DNA from: Datnioides undecimradiatus
Lineage: Eukaryota; Chordata; Actinopteri; Lobotiformes; Datnioididae
Length of the DNA: 64,000 bases
Reading direction: 5' to 3'
Assembly (NCBI GenBank): GCA_008933995.1
Contig: WARS01000007.1
Coordinates: 1,056,230 to 1,120,229, forward strand
Part shown: positions 13,710 to 27,253 of the stretch, one piece after another
Numbering within the stretch: the first letter of the stretch is position 1
Layout of the letters: every line of letters starts with the position of its first letter
Notes under the pieces: generated by a model
What the model saw: only the letters and a program-made list of their open reading frames with translations
Told to the model about the DNA's origin: nothing
The model's database searches: none
Translations under genes and position numbers: made by a program

Positions 13710-14528
13710 GAGGCAACAGCTGGAAACCACAGTAGAAGGAAAACGACTTGAAGATGGACATTTTGCAAGAGGGACTAATAGTGGATAATATTCTAGGAAG
13801 AAACCATGGTATTTACACAGTGACGTCATAACAATACAGTCAAGTGTAGTAGAAGTGTAGTCATCTATAATCATCTGGAGTATTGTAGTAATAACATATG
13901 AGAAACTACCTTAAAGTAGCCAAGTCAGTGATATGATGTATGATGTGAATTAACACAGGACTGTTTCAGTGCAGGTACCAAAAGATCACACACATTATGA
14001 CATCCTGAAACTACTGTAAAGTCACTATGAGGTGAGGCAGAGTGACTTCAGACGCCTCTCTGGGTATGACAATGTTTCATCAGTGATACATGAAGGCAGG
14101 CGTCTATCACATGACAGAGGCATGGCCGCAGTTTCATGCAGCCACAGATGAAACTCATTGTGGTGATTAATGGCAACACCATCATAACACACGATAGGTG
14201 CCTCGAGCAGGACGGTGAAGCGTTCTGTATTATTGTGACAGCAAAACGGGGGGGGGGGGGAGAACGATGGCGAGTCGAAGTTTGTCTTTTCCATTCTGCA
14301 AATGATGCCGAGCTCTGTTTGTAAATAGTCATCCCTGAGGAAGTCTTCAGCCTTTTTTATCTCCATGCACCTTGTCTAATGCAGCAATCACTTTCTTTAT
14401 CTCTCCATTCTTATGTGAATACTGTATTCTCATGCACTTTACAATGGAGGCCTGCCTGTTGAAAGAAGCATCCTGAGGTGATCAATGTTTTTGTAACTGC
14501 TCTGTGATACAAGTGCTGTTTTATTAAA
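13710..14528 (+). other. cldn23: cldn23 3' UTR with poly(A) signal
   Basis: No coding signal follows the TGA at 13707-13709. An ATTAAA at 14523-14528, in TTTTATTAAATGTGC, is the first plausible poly(A) signal. A run of 13 G lies at 14248-14260. Confidence 0.55.
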
Positions 14529-17500
14529 TGTGCACTGTGTTTCCTATAAACAGACGACTAAGTGCCTTTCCTTAACTTAACTCTGGTTTGCTTTGGGTGA
14601 AAGTTAAAGGCAATATTCCAAAAAAACAGATTGCACTGCAGAAGTTATCGTGGATATTACTCAAACTGACATTAAGCTACATTCTGCAGGGACACCGTGG
14701 TGTTGGTCCACCTGTGCCACCCTGTCCGCTCAGTCATGAGTGTACAGACAATGTGGCCCAGCCGGTCTGACGGGTTGGTTTCTTTACGCATCTTGTCTGA
14801 CAACATTGCCTCCTCTGTTTGAACTGACCTAATGTCTCAAACAAGGCGGCACTGTAGTGAACAATTGTCCCTCTGCAGCTCCCGTTAAGCCTTTTGCAAT
14901 CACAATGTGGTTCTCCCTGTATGACCTGCTGAGTTAGGAACACCTTATAAAGCAAACGTTAGCCGTTTTGTGCCGATACAACTCAAGAAATCATATTTTG
15001 CATGACATCTATTGGGCCCTAATAGGTTAAATCTGTCATTAAAATGCATATTTTGTAAAGTCCTCAGTGACAGCTGTAATTTCGTGTAACCGGGGTGCAC
15101 TCACTGTACAGAGAAGGTCCCACTTAAACCAGTGCAATCATTAGTCTTCTGATGCTGATAGTAAACAAGACTTTGGCTCTGAAAGGGCTTGCGCTACTTC
15201 CTGCTGTCTCATTTCCTCCGAAGTGCTTCTACAGACTCACACAGCATGTGTCTCAGGTGAGTGACACCACCTCTGCTGTCAAACAGAAGAACATGTTTGA
15301 GAGAAGCTCTGTGTTTGGGATGCTCCAGGGTTCAAACACCTGTTTTATGAGACAGGTGCAAGTTTATTTTATTATACTACCGTAAAGTCTTCATGAAGAC
15401 ACTGTAATTGTTTTTATGCTTGTAATGAATCAGTTTGTACAGTGTCTGTAATCACATTTACCCTAACTGCAGGACAAAGCATCTGTAAGTCAGATCTAGA
15501 TGATGTTAGTCTTCATTAATTGCTCACTCCCCCAAAAAGCAAAATGGTGCATTTACTGGTTCTGCAGTTGAGCTGACCTCTAAAAGCACTGTCACCCCCC
15601 AAAAAACCTGCCACGTACTTGTACTGACTCACACAATGACGGTCCCAGATAGGCGGGTGAGGGAAAGGTGCTGCGTTCAGGGTGTGACAGTAGACAACGT
15701 CAGTTTTTATTTATAGTCTAATCGTCCCAGGTTGCACAAGAAGCTTTCTCCTACCTATGACCGGATACTTTTGTGATTTGGGTAACAAATATGCTGCGCT
15801 ATCACTTCCGAGAAAGAGTCCTGGATTACACAGTGACCCAGAGAGAGCACAGCGAGGAGTTCAGCACAGGAAAATGAGTATGTTACCCTGGTGATTCGGT
15901 AACACAGTGGCAAGTCATGAGCCTCGCAAGAGATAGACTGCGCAAATTGGTGCATGAGACACAGAAATAGCCTGACTTTTAAAGTCTAATATGAGCAGGG
16001 ACGTTATAGAAGAGACGGTGTTCAAATAAGCAATAACTGGCTGTCTCCATTAGGTTCAGCTGACTGAAACAGAGTGTAACAATCTGATATCATCCAAATG
16101 CTCTGGAAGGATGAGCTGATGGCATCATGATGCTCTGGACTGAACCATAAAAGAAGCTATCAGCCAATAAACCTGAAGCAGTTGGTCTCAGTAGGATGAC
16201 TAAGGCAAACTGAGCGAGAAGATAATACGATAGGGACAAAACACTCAGCTGAAGTAAATCATGCACATAAATTTGCATTAATTGATATTCTGCAGTGTTC
16301 TCGTCCCAGCTTCTTGAAGCAAAGTTTCCCTGTTCATTCAGATAAGAGTCTGGGTTTCTTCACAAGCTAGCCAGGGCCTACATTTCCCATAATGCAACCA
16401 GTAGGATTGAAATGCCCACATCTTTTAAAGTGCACTACCGGCTACCACAGGCTTTGTTGTCATCTTGTCAGCTGAGCTGTAACTAACAACAAAGCACCGC
16501 AGGTTGTTTGGACATCATTTCACTGTTCTTCCCTTTCTGCAAATCAAACGCGCGAATCGCGCTCATCAGCAGGAGATCAGGTGTTGACATGGTGTCGCCG
16601 CCGTGGCAGATCCTTCCTGTTCCTTATTGTGACAGATACATATTTTCACCCATAACAAACACTGTCGGTCAGCTCAGTTACAGCTGGGCTTACAGTAAAC
16701 ACTGAGGCTGATACTATCATGTCGCACGAACTCAGAAAGAGGTGCAGCAGTGATTTCCCAGCATATGTGTTGCACACACACACAAGCACACACACGAGCT
16801 GACAGCTGTCTGTTTTCACTGTTAGCACACACTGATATCCTCCAGCAGCTGGCAAGAGCAACTTGGTAATGATTTTAAAGTGACAAACCCATTAATCATT
16901 ATTAATAATTAGATTATACAGAGATGTTTATTATCAACTTGTGAAAGGTTAATGTGAATTACTATTATCAGACTAGGAAACAGCTGTAACGTAGCTGCAA
17001 ACAGCGAGTGCAAACAGTGACAAACTGATAGTGAAGTTAATATTCAGCATTCAAATCAATTCGCTCTGTGCAAATAATTCATGATAAAAGGAAAAGTCTT
17101 TAGTTCTCTGGCAATAAGCTGCGAAATCTTACCTGAGCTGCTGACCGAAACAAATGAAACGTCATAAAGTGACTTTATTTCAGTCAACATGAAGCAGTTG
17201 CTCAGCGGTTATACAGAAAAGTTTCAATCGGTTTCGGTTTTTGTACATTTTATTTGAAAGCTGGTGAACACACACTGCAGCGCATACCGTGCACAAAGCA
17301 TATGCACAGCAAAGCTACTGTGCAAAAAGTCAATTAGGTACAGTTTGCTCATGTTGAACAGTTTGCACTGTGATTGGCTGTGACAGAGAGTGACTGTATT
17401 ATCACATAAATCACACGTAACTGAATTAACCAGCTGATCGGCTTGACATTCCTCGCCACGAAAAAAACAAGATACTTCTTTCACGCAGAGAATAAACGTG

Positions 17501-18770
17501 CGTCAACCAGCCGAAACTAAAACCTGTGTGCACACCTTCCCAGATCCTGTTCAGCTTCATTTTTAAACTCCTCTCAACTCATCCTGGTTTGGCACAGTGA
17601 AGTTTAACTCGTATGCCAGACTGATGTCATTGTGTTTTGGCCCAATTATTCTTTTAAAATAGCTTGTGGTGTTTATTTTTAGCCCCTGCTCTTAAAAAGA
17701 CTATTACTTGTCTGTGCTGAATATAGCCTAGCATCAGTGTTTTTGTTAGCTCTTACATCCTGTTTCATGTTAGCTCTGCACAGAACTGGCTTTACAAATG
17801 CAGAACCAGTCTGTAGATAAACTGATTTGTCCTTCCACGGCCCTGCAATTGTCAGGGTTCTCTCTTCTTTAGGACTATGGGAGAAGTAGTAGATGAAAAT
17901 CAACTCAAAAATGTTTTTCTTGAGTCACTGTGGCACGTTGAATCAGATGTATATTTCTGAATTCATCAAATGTCTATATTTTCCATTATTGCGTCATCAC
18001 CTCCTCCAGAGAGGAGCGACAAACTGTTCAACCACTCACAATCTGTTTATATACAAAAAAGCACATTTTGCTAGATACATGCCTGACTACATCAATGAAT
18101 GTGTAATCCAGTAACACAAAACTCAGAGAGGAAGACAAGGAGAATATAAAATGACTTATCTGAGTCATATAAACATAGTTATTCACTCAGTAGTGTACAA
18201 CAGAAAGAGACAACAGCGTCTAACACTGGCTACATTCCTGAAATTAACTTAAGGTTGGGATTCCATAAAGACCGAATCATATAGAAGGAGCACTGCGTAG
18301 ATTTGATTTTGAGACAAGTACAGAGGTTTATTTGTGACACTGAGCATTACACAACTGACAAGAAACCCGGAGACGCCGCTGCACCTGTGAACTTAAACAT
18401 TCTGTCCTCGCCTCCTCTCAGAACTTTTCATGGAAATCGGACAGACCTCAAATCCCATTTAGAGAGCAGAGATAAAGAATGACAGTGATGTATTTTCGAT
18501 GGAGTCAAAACACGGATTCATCCCGAACAAACGCAACAGGAACCTCACAAGAGGCTAAAAGCAGCTAAACGTAGGAGGGACGGCGTGAAGAGATGGTAAC
18601 TACATAAAATGCATAAATGCTCATCTCTACGACAACAACGGAATAAAACCACATCACACAGGTTAAAGTGCATCCTGTCTGATCAAGGTCATCATCAAAA
18701 GTAATGGATTAAGTGTTAAACATCTCAGGTTTCAACCATCGTTTTAAGCCCCTCCTTTGCAGTTTTAGGA

Positions 18771-19097
18771 GTAATCTGTAGGATTTAGTGACATCTAGTG
18801 ATGAGACTGAATACTGCAACCAGCTGATTACCCCTCCACTCACCCTCAACCTCCAAGCAAGTAAGAGAAACTACTGAGGCTGTGAAAAACAGAAAGGCAG
18901 CACTGCAACATGGCAAACTCCAAGAATGGAAGTCACTCCGTATTTGGATATGAAAGGCTCTAAAGGATTCTTATCCAACAAAAACACAACAATTCTTATT
19001 TTCAGACGATAATACTCTACTAAAACAACAAAATCACAAACATTATATTCTATTTCTGCCATCAAATCCCCCAAACTCCTACAAACTGAACCTTTTA
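18771..19097. mobile_element. dispersed non-autonomous repeat common in percomorph fish
   Basis: The left end reads CTGTAGGATTTAGTGACATC and continues with TGCAACCAGCTGATTACCCC. The right end, read on the minus strand, starts AAAAGGTTCAGTTTGTAGGA and continues with GATGGCAGAAATAGAATATA. I recognise this wording as a high-copy short element of percomorph genomes. The two ends share an inverted TGTAGGA motif, which suggests a small DNA-transposon derivative. It encodes nothing. Family name and exact ends are not determined. Confidence 0.6.
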
Positions 19098-20075
19098 AAT
19101 GTGACAATCACTCACTGTCACTGAAGCACTGTCGCCTCTGCTTTCTCTGAAGCTACTGCTCTGTCAAGCAACTGACAGGTGGACATTTACACCATTTTGC
19201 TAAATGCAGCCGGCGTTAGAGAAAAAAAACAGTTTCTCTATGGAAACAAGCTTTGAGACACATCAAGGAAGTGGAATTAGATTAGAAGTACAGACAGATC
19301 CTAATAACTCTCCCCGTGCACTGTGCACAATATCATCATCAGTGGATCGTTTAGTCCATAAAGTTGCCCATGACACCAAGATGGTTTCACCTGACGTTGG
19401 GATGGATGGTTACTAATTTAGTTTACGTTTAATCGAAGATCATTAGCAATATGTAGCCACGCTAACTCATCAAAATTCTATAAATAACACTATGAATATT
19501 AAAGCAAACAAACAAAAACAAAATGAGTGAATTGCAGTTGCAATGCAAGCTGAAAACATGGAGTTGTTGCACTACATGGGAAAACAAGCAAATAAAGGCA
19601 GTCACTAACCCTCATTACTAAAGTGATGTTTTCACATATCAGTTCTCTATGAATGAATGGATATGCATATTTTTATAATTCTTTAACTCTTGTTGCATGC
19701 TGCAGGCGTAGAATTTGCAAACAGCACAGATTCCCTGTAATATGTCGCTGACTGATAAATACATTGTTACATCTGTTGAAGCTCTGTTCATCAGTTTGAG
19801 TTTTGTGCTGGTCAGTCGTTGAACCATGAGAGTAGTAGATCTGATTCCCTTGTAACAAAATTCATGTACCGTTCAGGGAACTGTGCTGCTGTAAGCTCGC
19901 TGCAGAGGAGTGCTGATGGAAGCTCAATTTCATCACTTGCCACAATCTCAAGGTCGACCTGGACGAGAACAAGAAAATGATTATTTTTGTTTTTGTGTCT
20001 AGTTTATGATGGCAGAAAAGTTTCCTGCCCCCACCTTAACACACATATTTAATTAGTCAGCAATAAGTGAATTAA

Positions 20076-20723
20076 AGGTACCCTGTGGAGTTTTTGACCA
20101 CTGGTGGTGCTGTTGAGCAATGTTTTGAAGAGCGGGGCCCGTGTTTTGTTTTGTTTGTTTTCGTGCACACACATGTGGTCGGTGCAATTCACACGCTACC
20201 ATCACCTGGACAGCTGGTGGCACTAACACACCAAAGCAAGTAGCAACATGTAAACAAAGCAAAGAAGAAGAAAAATGCTAGCAAGACAACTTGGAAAAAT
20301 GCTTTTGTGAGTGTTTAATCCGCGGGGAGGGGGGAATAAAAAGCAACGTGTCTGTTTGACCTGAATGCAACACAAAGCTTGTGTTGAAGCTTTTTGGTGA
20401 GAGGAACTCTGTGCAAACATAACTTTTTTTGTTTGTTGTGGTAGTGGGGTGTGGTTCAAGGTCAGCTGTGGGAGAGGGACGGGGAGTGGCTCACGGATGC
20501 AGCGCCGGGCACAGGCGTTTGTCATCAAACTAATTGCTCTCTCTGTCCTGCAGTAGCGGCTGGGTCTGGAGAAATATAAGAACTCGCTTCCAGGGAAGGG
20601 AGCTAGAACTGGACTGGCGTCTTGCACGGCCGGGCAGCACGCCGGAGATAAGCGTGTGTTGCTGCAGCATAAGACATTGACTGAGCAATAAAAAGAACAA
20701 TTCTGAGAGCGTGAACAACGTGC

Positions 20724-20754
<31 letters not shown>

Positions 20755-20814
20755 CGACGGCCGAGGAGCACTCATTGTTACATTTGTTTATAACGAAATT
20801 CACACAGGGCACCT
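20076..20814. mobile_element. 739-bp non-autonomous transposon flanked by TTAA
   Basis: The left end is AGGTACCCTGTG and the right end is CACAGGGCACCT, an inverted repeat matching at 11 of 12 positions. TTAA lies immediately outside both ends (20072-20075 and 20815-20818). The interior is non-coding and carries a (GT)n tract at 20729-20754. TTAA target duplication is the hallmark of piggyBac-type insertion, so a piggyBac-like MITE is the best guess; the terminal bases are not the usual piggyBac CCC. Confidence 0.7.
20729..20754. repeat. (GT)n microsatellite
   Basis: About 13 GT units inside the TTAA-flanked element. Confidence 0.95.
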
Positions 20815-21849
20815 TTAAGTATGATAGGTCCAGGAGTTAGTTTGTAATCATGAGGCGCTGGAACTGATGTTTGGTGTAGTAAAAAAATACTGAAAATAAA
20901 CAATGAAATGTAAACAAACCTCGATACGCTTAAGGAAAATAGGTTAATAACATTTCTCGCAAAATATGGATCATTTTGAAAATGGATATATTGAATATCT
21001 AAACCCCTACCTCAGGTATAGCAAACGTTTATCCTCCACTTCACACAGCAATGTTGCAGCCATGTTTTTCTGCAAGATGCTTCCTGTTGACAGCAGAGAA
21101 AACACAAATTTGATTTGTGGACATTTTCCTGTGCGGATGCAACTGGTGTTGTGTCTGCTGGTTGGCTGTATAACAGATGAACGTGCGTGCTCATGGTGAA
21201 CACATAGTAAATTCCATCACGCAGTAAAAGCAGACGCTCCAGACAGACAGCAGCTGCCTTTGTTGCTTATCTATGATTTCATTCTTTACAGATGACGTAT
21301 TTCTGTGATGACGTTTCTGTTGCTCTTTTGTTTCGTGTGTTTAGTCAAAGTGCCTATCGCTGCTATGTTATGTTATGTCCTGTTCTTCTCTGCAGGATGT
21401 CGTTAGCTTAGCATAAAAACAGGATTGGGGGGATACCAGCGTCGCTCCACTGGGGGAATTTCACTTTCAAATGTTGATCTTTGGATCCGGAGGAACTGTT
21501 TCACCATTAACACACATATACATCATGTTCCTTGCGCTGATGCGCTTTTAATTTACACCTGTGTTCAAAAATATACCAAACTCTAAATCTGATTAATATG
21601 TTATATATTGATTTTTAACCTCTACGCAAAACAGAAAAGTATTAGCCAAATACAATTGATGAGCACAGTTGTTGTCAACTAGCTGACTGGGTCAAGCTTC
21701 AGAGGTTTCACATCACAGCCGGGCACCCGTTTCCCTCTGTCATCATGCTAAGCTAGGCTAAACACATCCCGACTCCGAGGTTGATGTCTTTCTTCTCATC
21801 CCACTCAACAAAATCATTCAGTGGAAGGATGACTGAGACTTTACCGTAC

Positions 21850-22168
21850 CTGTTTCTTTTCTTCTGCTTCTGCCTCAGTTTGGCGAAGACGAAAGCCATG
21901 ATCAGCAGCCCGATGATGACGGCCAGCACACTCAAGGTCAGCGGCAAACTCAACGCCCCATTGACCGTGTCCTCGCAGGACTCGCCCCTGTAGCCAAGAT
22001 GGCAGTCGCACACGAATTCGGCGGCGCCACTGGGAGGAATCACGCAGATACCGCGGCCACTGCACCGAGTCTCTCCACAGGTGGGCAGGCTGAGGTTGAT
22101 GCCTCTTGGCTGAGGAGGAGGAACAGAGGTGGACATCGCAGAGGAAGGAGTGGAAGGGAGGGAGGGAA
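21850..22168 (-). CDS. orphan EGF-plus-transmembrane exon, copy of the LRP membrane-anchor exon
   Basis: Read on the minus strand this exon encodes a Pro/Ser-rich linker, one EGF module (C-ETRC-SGRGIC ... C-DCHLGYRGESC), a hydrophobic segment of about 23 residues (LSLPLTLSVLAVIIGLLIMA) and a basic stop-transfer run (KLRQKQKKRNR). The donor ACAG/GTACGG is in phase 2. A CAG/ acceptor at about 22108 gives phase 0; a more upstream AG at 22169-22170 gives phase 1 and a 319-nt exon. With the latter, phases 1 and 2 equal those of the membrane exon 27459-27780, and the proteins share C..xRC.G.G.C and GYRGE.C. If the donor is not used, the frame runs on to a stop at 21753. It may be an alternative anchor for the LRP, part of a second gene, or a relic; I could not find its partner exons with confidence. 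Confidence 0.55.
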
Positions 22169-25100
22169 CTCTGGACTATTAAGGTGATAAGTGGAGGGAG
22201 AACAGGAGAGGGGAGAGATGAATAGAAGGAAAGCCACACCCTCAAACACAATATGGAAGTGTGACAAAGTGTGGGAGAAGTGGACGTACTGAGGTCTGGC
22301 TCAGTCAAACCTGTCTGCAAGTGTCTTTAGCTGCCCTCCGTGAACTGAGCGGTAACTGACTGAAGTCCGGTCACACACCTGACTCGAAGAAGAACTCGTG
22401 TTTATTCCTGCAAACATTCAGTTTATCCCGTCTCCTTCCACACACTGAGGCGACTGGACCTCTTCCAGCTCAGAGGGCCAGCCCTCTGTGAAATTCCTCT
22501 AATGCCTCTAATGTCGTCAACGCTGGGAGCGCTCACTCTGTGTCAGTGGCTGAACTTCTGCCGCATTGTCCTAGCTAGGTGAGACTGAGCTCGAAACTGA
22601 TTTAAAGGGCAATTCCCGACTCCGGGGCAAAGGCATTTGATAAAATGAAGTTGATAAGATCTTCTATCCTGCGTGAGAAGCGTCACATTTCATGACTTTC
22701 TTTCTCCCTGTGGCGTTTTTAATATCATACATACGGTTTCATGCAGTTATTACATTTTAATAAGGCTGTGCTGCCTTCAGGTCCCTGGCAGAAGTGCTAA
22801 AACAACAGACTCTACTGAAAACCACAAAGTTCTGATCATTTCTACCACTCTTTGTGAAGAAAAGCATAAAATGTGTAGAGAGCGCAGCTCCATTGTCTAC
22901 TTTTTACAGTTTTCACTGCCCATAAGTAGAATGAAACTATGCTGTTTTGTTAAGGTCTCGCCTTCAAACACATTTTACTTTTAAATCATCACATACAAAT
23001 GACCGAAAGCATGTGATACCCTAGCTGCAGGGCTGCCGTCGCTGTAGGAAACAGTTTAGAGCCTTAAGACAAAACCAGCTGGAGTAAATGTAACACAAGT
23101 ACTCTTACATCAGGTATACAGAGTCTGAGCCTGGATCAAGTAAATAAATGCAGGTTAAAGGATAAAGCATTGCGTCAGTGAAGTTATAAGAGTAAAAACA
23201 GACAGAATGACACACTGGATGCATGAAGCAAAGCCTAATGAAAGCAAAAGCAGACTGTAACTCTTCTCTAAACACAGCTGCATCACAGCATCCTGTACCA
23301 CACGACACTGATGTGGAAAAGTCAGCGAGATGATAGAGACAAGACTGACCATTATCTAGCTGAACAGCGTGGCGGATTGACTGATAAATAAGTGGTGGTG
23401 GTACAGAGTTATCTTACTTCTCAAGCATCCCACCATTCAGGTTCCCCAACAACACTGAGTGTTGAGTTCAACACAGGCTTCAGGTCAGGAAATAAGTTTA
23501 GTTAAGAGCACAAAGTATGACAAAATGAACTGAATCTACTTACAAAGCAAAAGAGCGCAGACCCGGAGTGATTAAATGCAAGTGGAGTTCAGGTTCAGGT
23601 GTTCCAGGTGTTCGTGTGTGTGTGTGTGTGTGCTGAAGGTCCCTTTTAAAAAAGTATTTGAAGTTCCTCTCTCAGTGAGGGAATCTGGAAACAATAGGAA
23701 GCATGGGAGAGGAAGAAAGCTGAGACCTGTGAATACCTGCCTGTTTTTTTTCCCCATGAACACTCACACATGAAACCACCTCCTCCGCCCTCTGCCTTAT
23801 CTTTACATGGGCTGAGTCCTACACACACATGTTTGCTCACACCAAATATCTTTGACTCCGATGGAGCAACTTTACGTTTCAGAAGGAGCATTCAACAAAT
23901 CTTACGCTTCAGTTATCGCTGACTCACAAAAGTCAATGTCCCGGCATCGGTCAGGAAAAATACACTTCAGTTGCGCGGCACCTCTGTGTCTCAGTAAATA
24001 AACATGCAGTGCGTCAGATAAGGAAGAGCACAGGTAAATAAAATGTTCAAAATCACAGAGTACGACTTGAATTTGACTTTTCCTGAGATGTGACGGCTCA
24101 ATAGCAAACACATGTTCACACACACACACACTCCCTCGCCCTGGGGACTAATAAACTGAAATACAGCAAGTGTGTATGCCAGACTAGTTGGGGGGGAGGG
24201 GAGGGGAGGAGGAGGACGACGCAAGTTAGAACAAGACTCAGCTGGCAGGGCCTGACAAGACTGACATGTTTGTTTCATGTAGCAGTTCAGACATCAGTTG
24301 TGTTCAGTCATCAGCAGAGGCTTAAGGACATATTTCTAAGTCCTGGGAAGGGAACTAACCACTTGAGGCGTGACATGTTCAGTCTTAGTGGCGTGTCACT
24401 CCCACCATCATCGTTTAGCCCTAATTAGCGAATGTTAGCATGCTAACATGTTGAACTAAGATTTTCAAAAAAGGATGAAAACGAAACACGTCTCATTATT
24501 CCACACCCTTGTCTTCCTTGTTAAAACCTGGCACTCACGTTTACCCACGATGCATCATCTGTTCACAGTTGCTAACAAGTAAACTCTAGATTTTAATCCA
24601 GCCCTAGACGCACGCACTCCTGCACACCGCGGGTCTGTAGAGACCTGTTCCCATAAGTTTGTGCTATCTTTCATTATACCCCTTCATATTTCGTTTGTCT
24701 ATACTAAACTGCATCAATGTGTGCGCCCTGACTCAGCAGAAATACCTCAAATGTTTGCCTCCCATTAACATTTTCCCCTGGGAGGGGAAAAACAAAACAG
24801 TCCCTACAGTAAAACATGTGAACACAACCAACCACACCTGCATTTATACTGTGATGTAAGCTCAGATGCTTCTCCTGAGTGTCTGAGTTAACAGGGGAGT
24901 TCACTCCTGTCAGGTGTTGTGTAATTTAAAGATCGCCAGGCATGCATGTTGGACTCCATGCTTGTTTTGTCAGACTCCGGTGTGGGGCGGAGGCCGGAGA
25001 CACATGCGCAACCTCTGTAATGCATGAACACACATATGCTGACATACATGCGTAGATACACTCATGCACTGTGCAGTCCATTTTCATCATTACGACTTAA

Positions 25101-27253
25101 TGTATTTCATCTGATCTGCAGATCTGCAGTCTCATACTCATATGTCCGGGTGTTTATTTTGGTCAAGATAGTTTAACTTGCCGTTTCCTTTTCAGTAATT
25201 ATGGCTTTCATCGCCGTCTTTTTCAGTGAAGTGTGACGATGCATTGACTAAGCTGCAGTACTTGTATAAATGAAGGGATGCTATGGATGCTGTACAAATT
25301 GAATCTATTATATTTACTATTAATAGCATGTATAACTATTAAGAGCAGGTGTTCATCAAACACAAAGGTAAAGGCTGAGAGAATCATTTCTCTGCAGCTA
25401 TGAAGCAACATTATCGAGTTAAAGAAACAGCTGCATGGCTCAGTGAAACAAACACACACGAGGAATATTTGTGAATGAGGAACACTGCTGTCAGGACGCA
25501 ATGACAACCCAGATAATGATGTCACTTTTCATTTAGTTTCACTTTATCGCTACAAACAAAGTAAAAACCTGCATGCACAACTATCTCTAGGCTGACTTTA
25601 GCAGACAGGCAGGTGGAAGTACGTGAACAAAGAGGGCTCTCATAACAAAAATGTTTCTGTGGAAGCAAAACCTCACAGGGAAGCACCGTGTCAAAGCTCG
25701 TCATAAATCACAAAGGAGCCGCAGACTGTGACAAGATCCAAGTGCACATGTGGGAGAACTGTTGTTTCTATGTTGCTGTGTGATCAGACAGTGTGCCAAC
25801 TTGGAGAATCTCATCAAGATCAACAGGAACCAGTCTAACTATTCTCATGTGTCAACACAATTCTAGACAATAAGTAGAGACACACAAGCACCACTGTGAC
25901 AACACTGAAACAGGGTCACCTTGGTAGTAAGACATACAACATAACCTTAAATATAGTCGGCTGAAACATGAGCGATCATCAGAAGCTCCGAACAATGACG
26001 AGAGATTAAAGGTGGTGATCAAACTACCTCCGAGTTAAGACGCATGTTGGGAAAACATTTTACTAAGGTCTCCATGTAGACATGTATATTTGCTAGTATG
26101 TGTTTAGCTTTGTTGCTAATGTGACAATGTGTCGCGCTCACTGGCAGATGCAAAAAATGAGAAACTAGTTAGATACTCACTATTGTGTGTTTGGTCAAGC
26201 TCTCGAGTCATGTTCTGAAAAGTTAATTAGATCAATGACCTTAACAGCTTTGACGCACAGTTGCAGTCGGCCCCAGCTCGAGCCCCCAACATCCATCATC
26301 ATAGCAGCGATCAGGTATCCAGGTGTTAAGAAACCATGTTTTTATAAGCTAGAAACCCTTGAGACACGGCCTGTTTGCTCAATTAAGAGGCTAATAATTT
26401 AAAAATTAGCTGAAATGGTGAAACTGAGTGAAATGAAAGCTGTTCATCAAGAACAGATTAAAAACAGTCGGTCTGTTTTCGGTTTATTTCTTTATGATGC
26501 TAAAAGTCTCCATCAACATGTTTCATCAGCATCTCCAGACTGGTTACATTGACACTGCAGATACAATGCTACGGTCCACAGCAGCAGCCTGCAGCTGTTT
26601 ACTGCCACATTCCACAATACAGAACTATTAGAGCTGCAGTGAATTTAACGCTAGCGGGGGGTTCTTCACATCTACTGGGGACTCCAGCTCCTGGGGAGAG
26701 GGAAAAAAGAAAACATACATCTATGTATTTATAAAGACACACATCAATCTGAAGTCTGGCTAACTAACGCAGGCATATCCCATTCCCCATTGGATTTCAC
26801 CCTATTTAAAGAGGAATTAGACAAAGGCTAATTTAAAAATATACTCTACCCACTGTTGCAGGTGTAGAATCACCTCATTTAACACAAAAACAAGTTTACT
26901 CTGATATATTCACACAAAAATGTGTACAGGAGCTTAATTGCTGCTACTTTTAGAATTACATAAGATTGTGTTAATCCTTTAAAGACAAATCCATCCTGCC
27001 CCATTTAGTTCTGCACCTCTCTACCTGAAACACTGTCTAACTGCCAAAATATTATACAAGCCGGTTTTAGAAAGAAATGATACAGGAAATCAAAACAAAC
27101 ATCTGTAAATCAAAACAGCATTCTCATGTTAAGAGTTCCAGAAAGAAGTCTGACGACATTTTAATACTGTGGCTTGCCTCCATATTTGTGATATGTAACA
27201 TCATACTGCTGACTAGTGTTTTGGGAGTACCCGGACCGTTCAGCTGTGAACAT
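22169..27253. other. spacer between orphan exon and LRP stop; includes LRP 3' UTR
   Basis: No exon with recognisable domains is visible. The right part should be the LRP 3' UTR. On the minus strand an AATAAA lies at 26483-26488, about 770 nt after the stop. Short (GT)n (23618-23632) and (AC)n (24119-24130) tracts and a G-rich run at 24190-24210 are present. Confidence 0.45.
26483..26488 (-). terminator. lrp13: candidate poly(A) signal of the LRP gene
   Basis: AATAAA on the minus strand, about 770 nt downstream of the TGA at 27254. It is the clearest hexamer I found in that range, but no transcript end is known. Confidence 0.4.

Larger units (their letters stand above)
14550..21849. other. 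long spacer, repeats only
   Basis: No open frame here has a recognisable domain. The stretch holds at least two dispersed elements (18771-19097 and 20076-20814), which have their own entries. One weak minus-strand exon candidate (about 19863-19960) is discussed under findings. Confidence 0.5.

Noticed and set aside
20223-20771. Minus-strand frame of 182 codons
   Set aside because: Lies within the TTAA-flanked element and reads through the (GT)n tract; no transposase motif.
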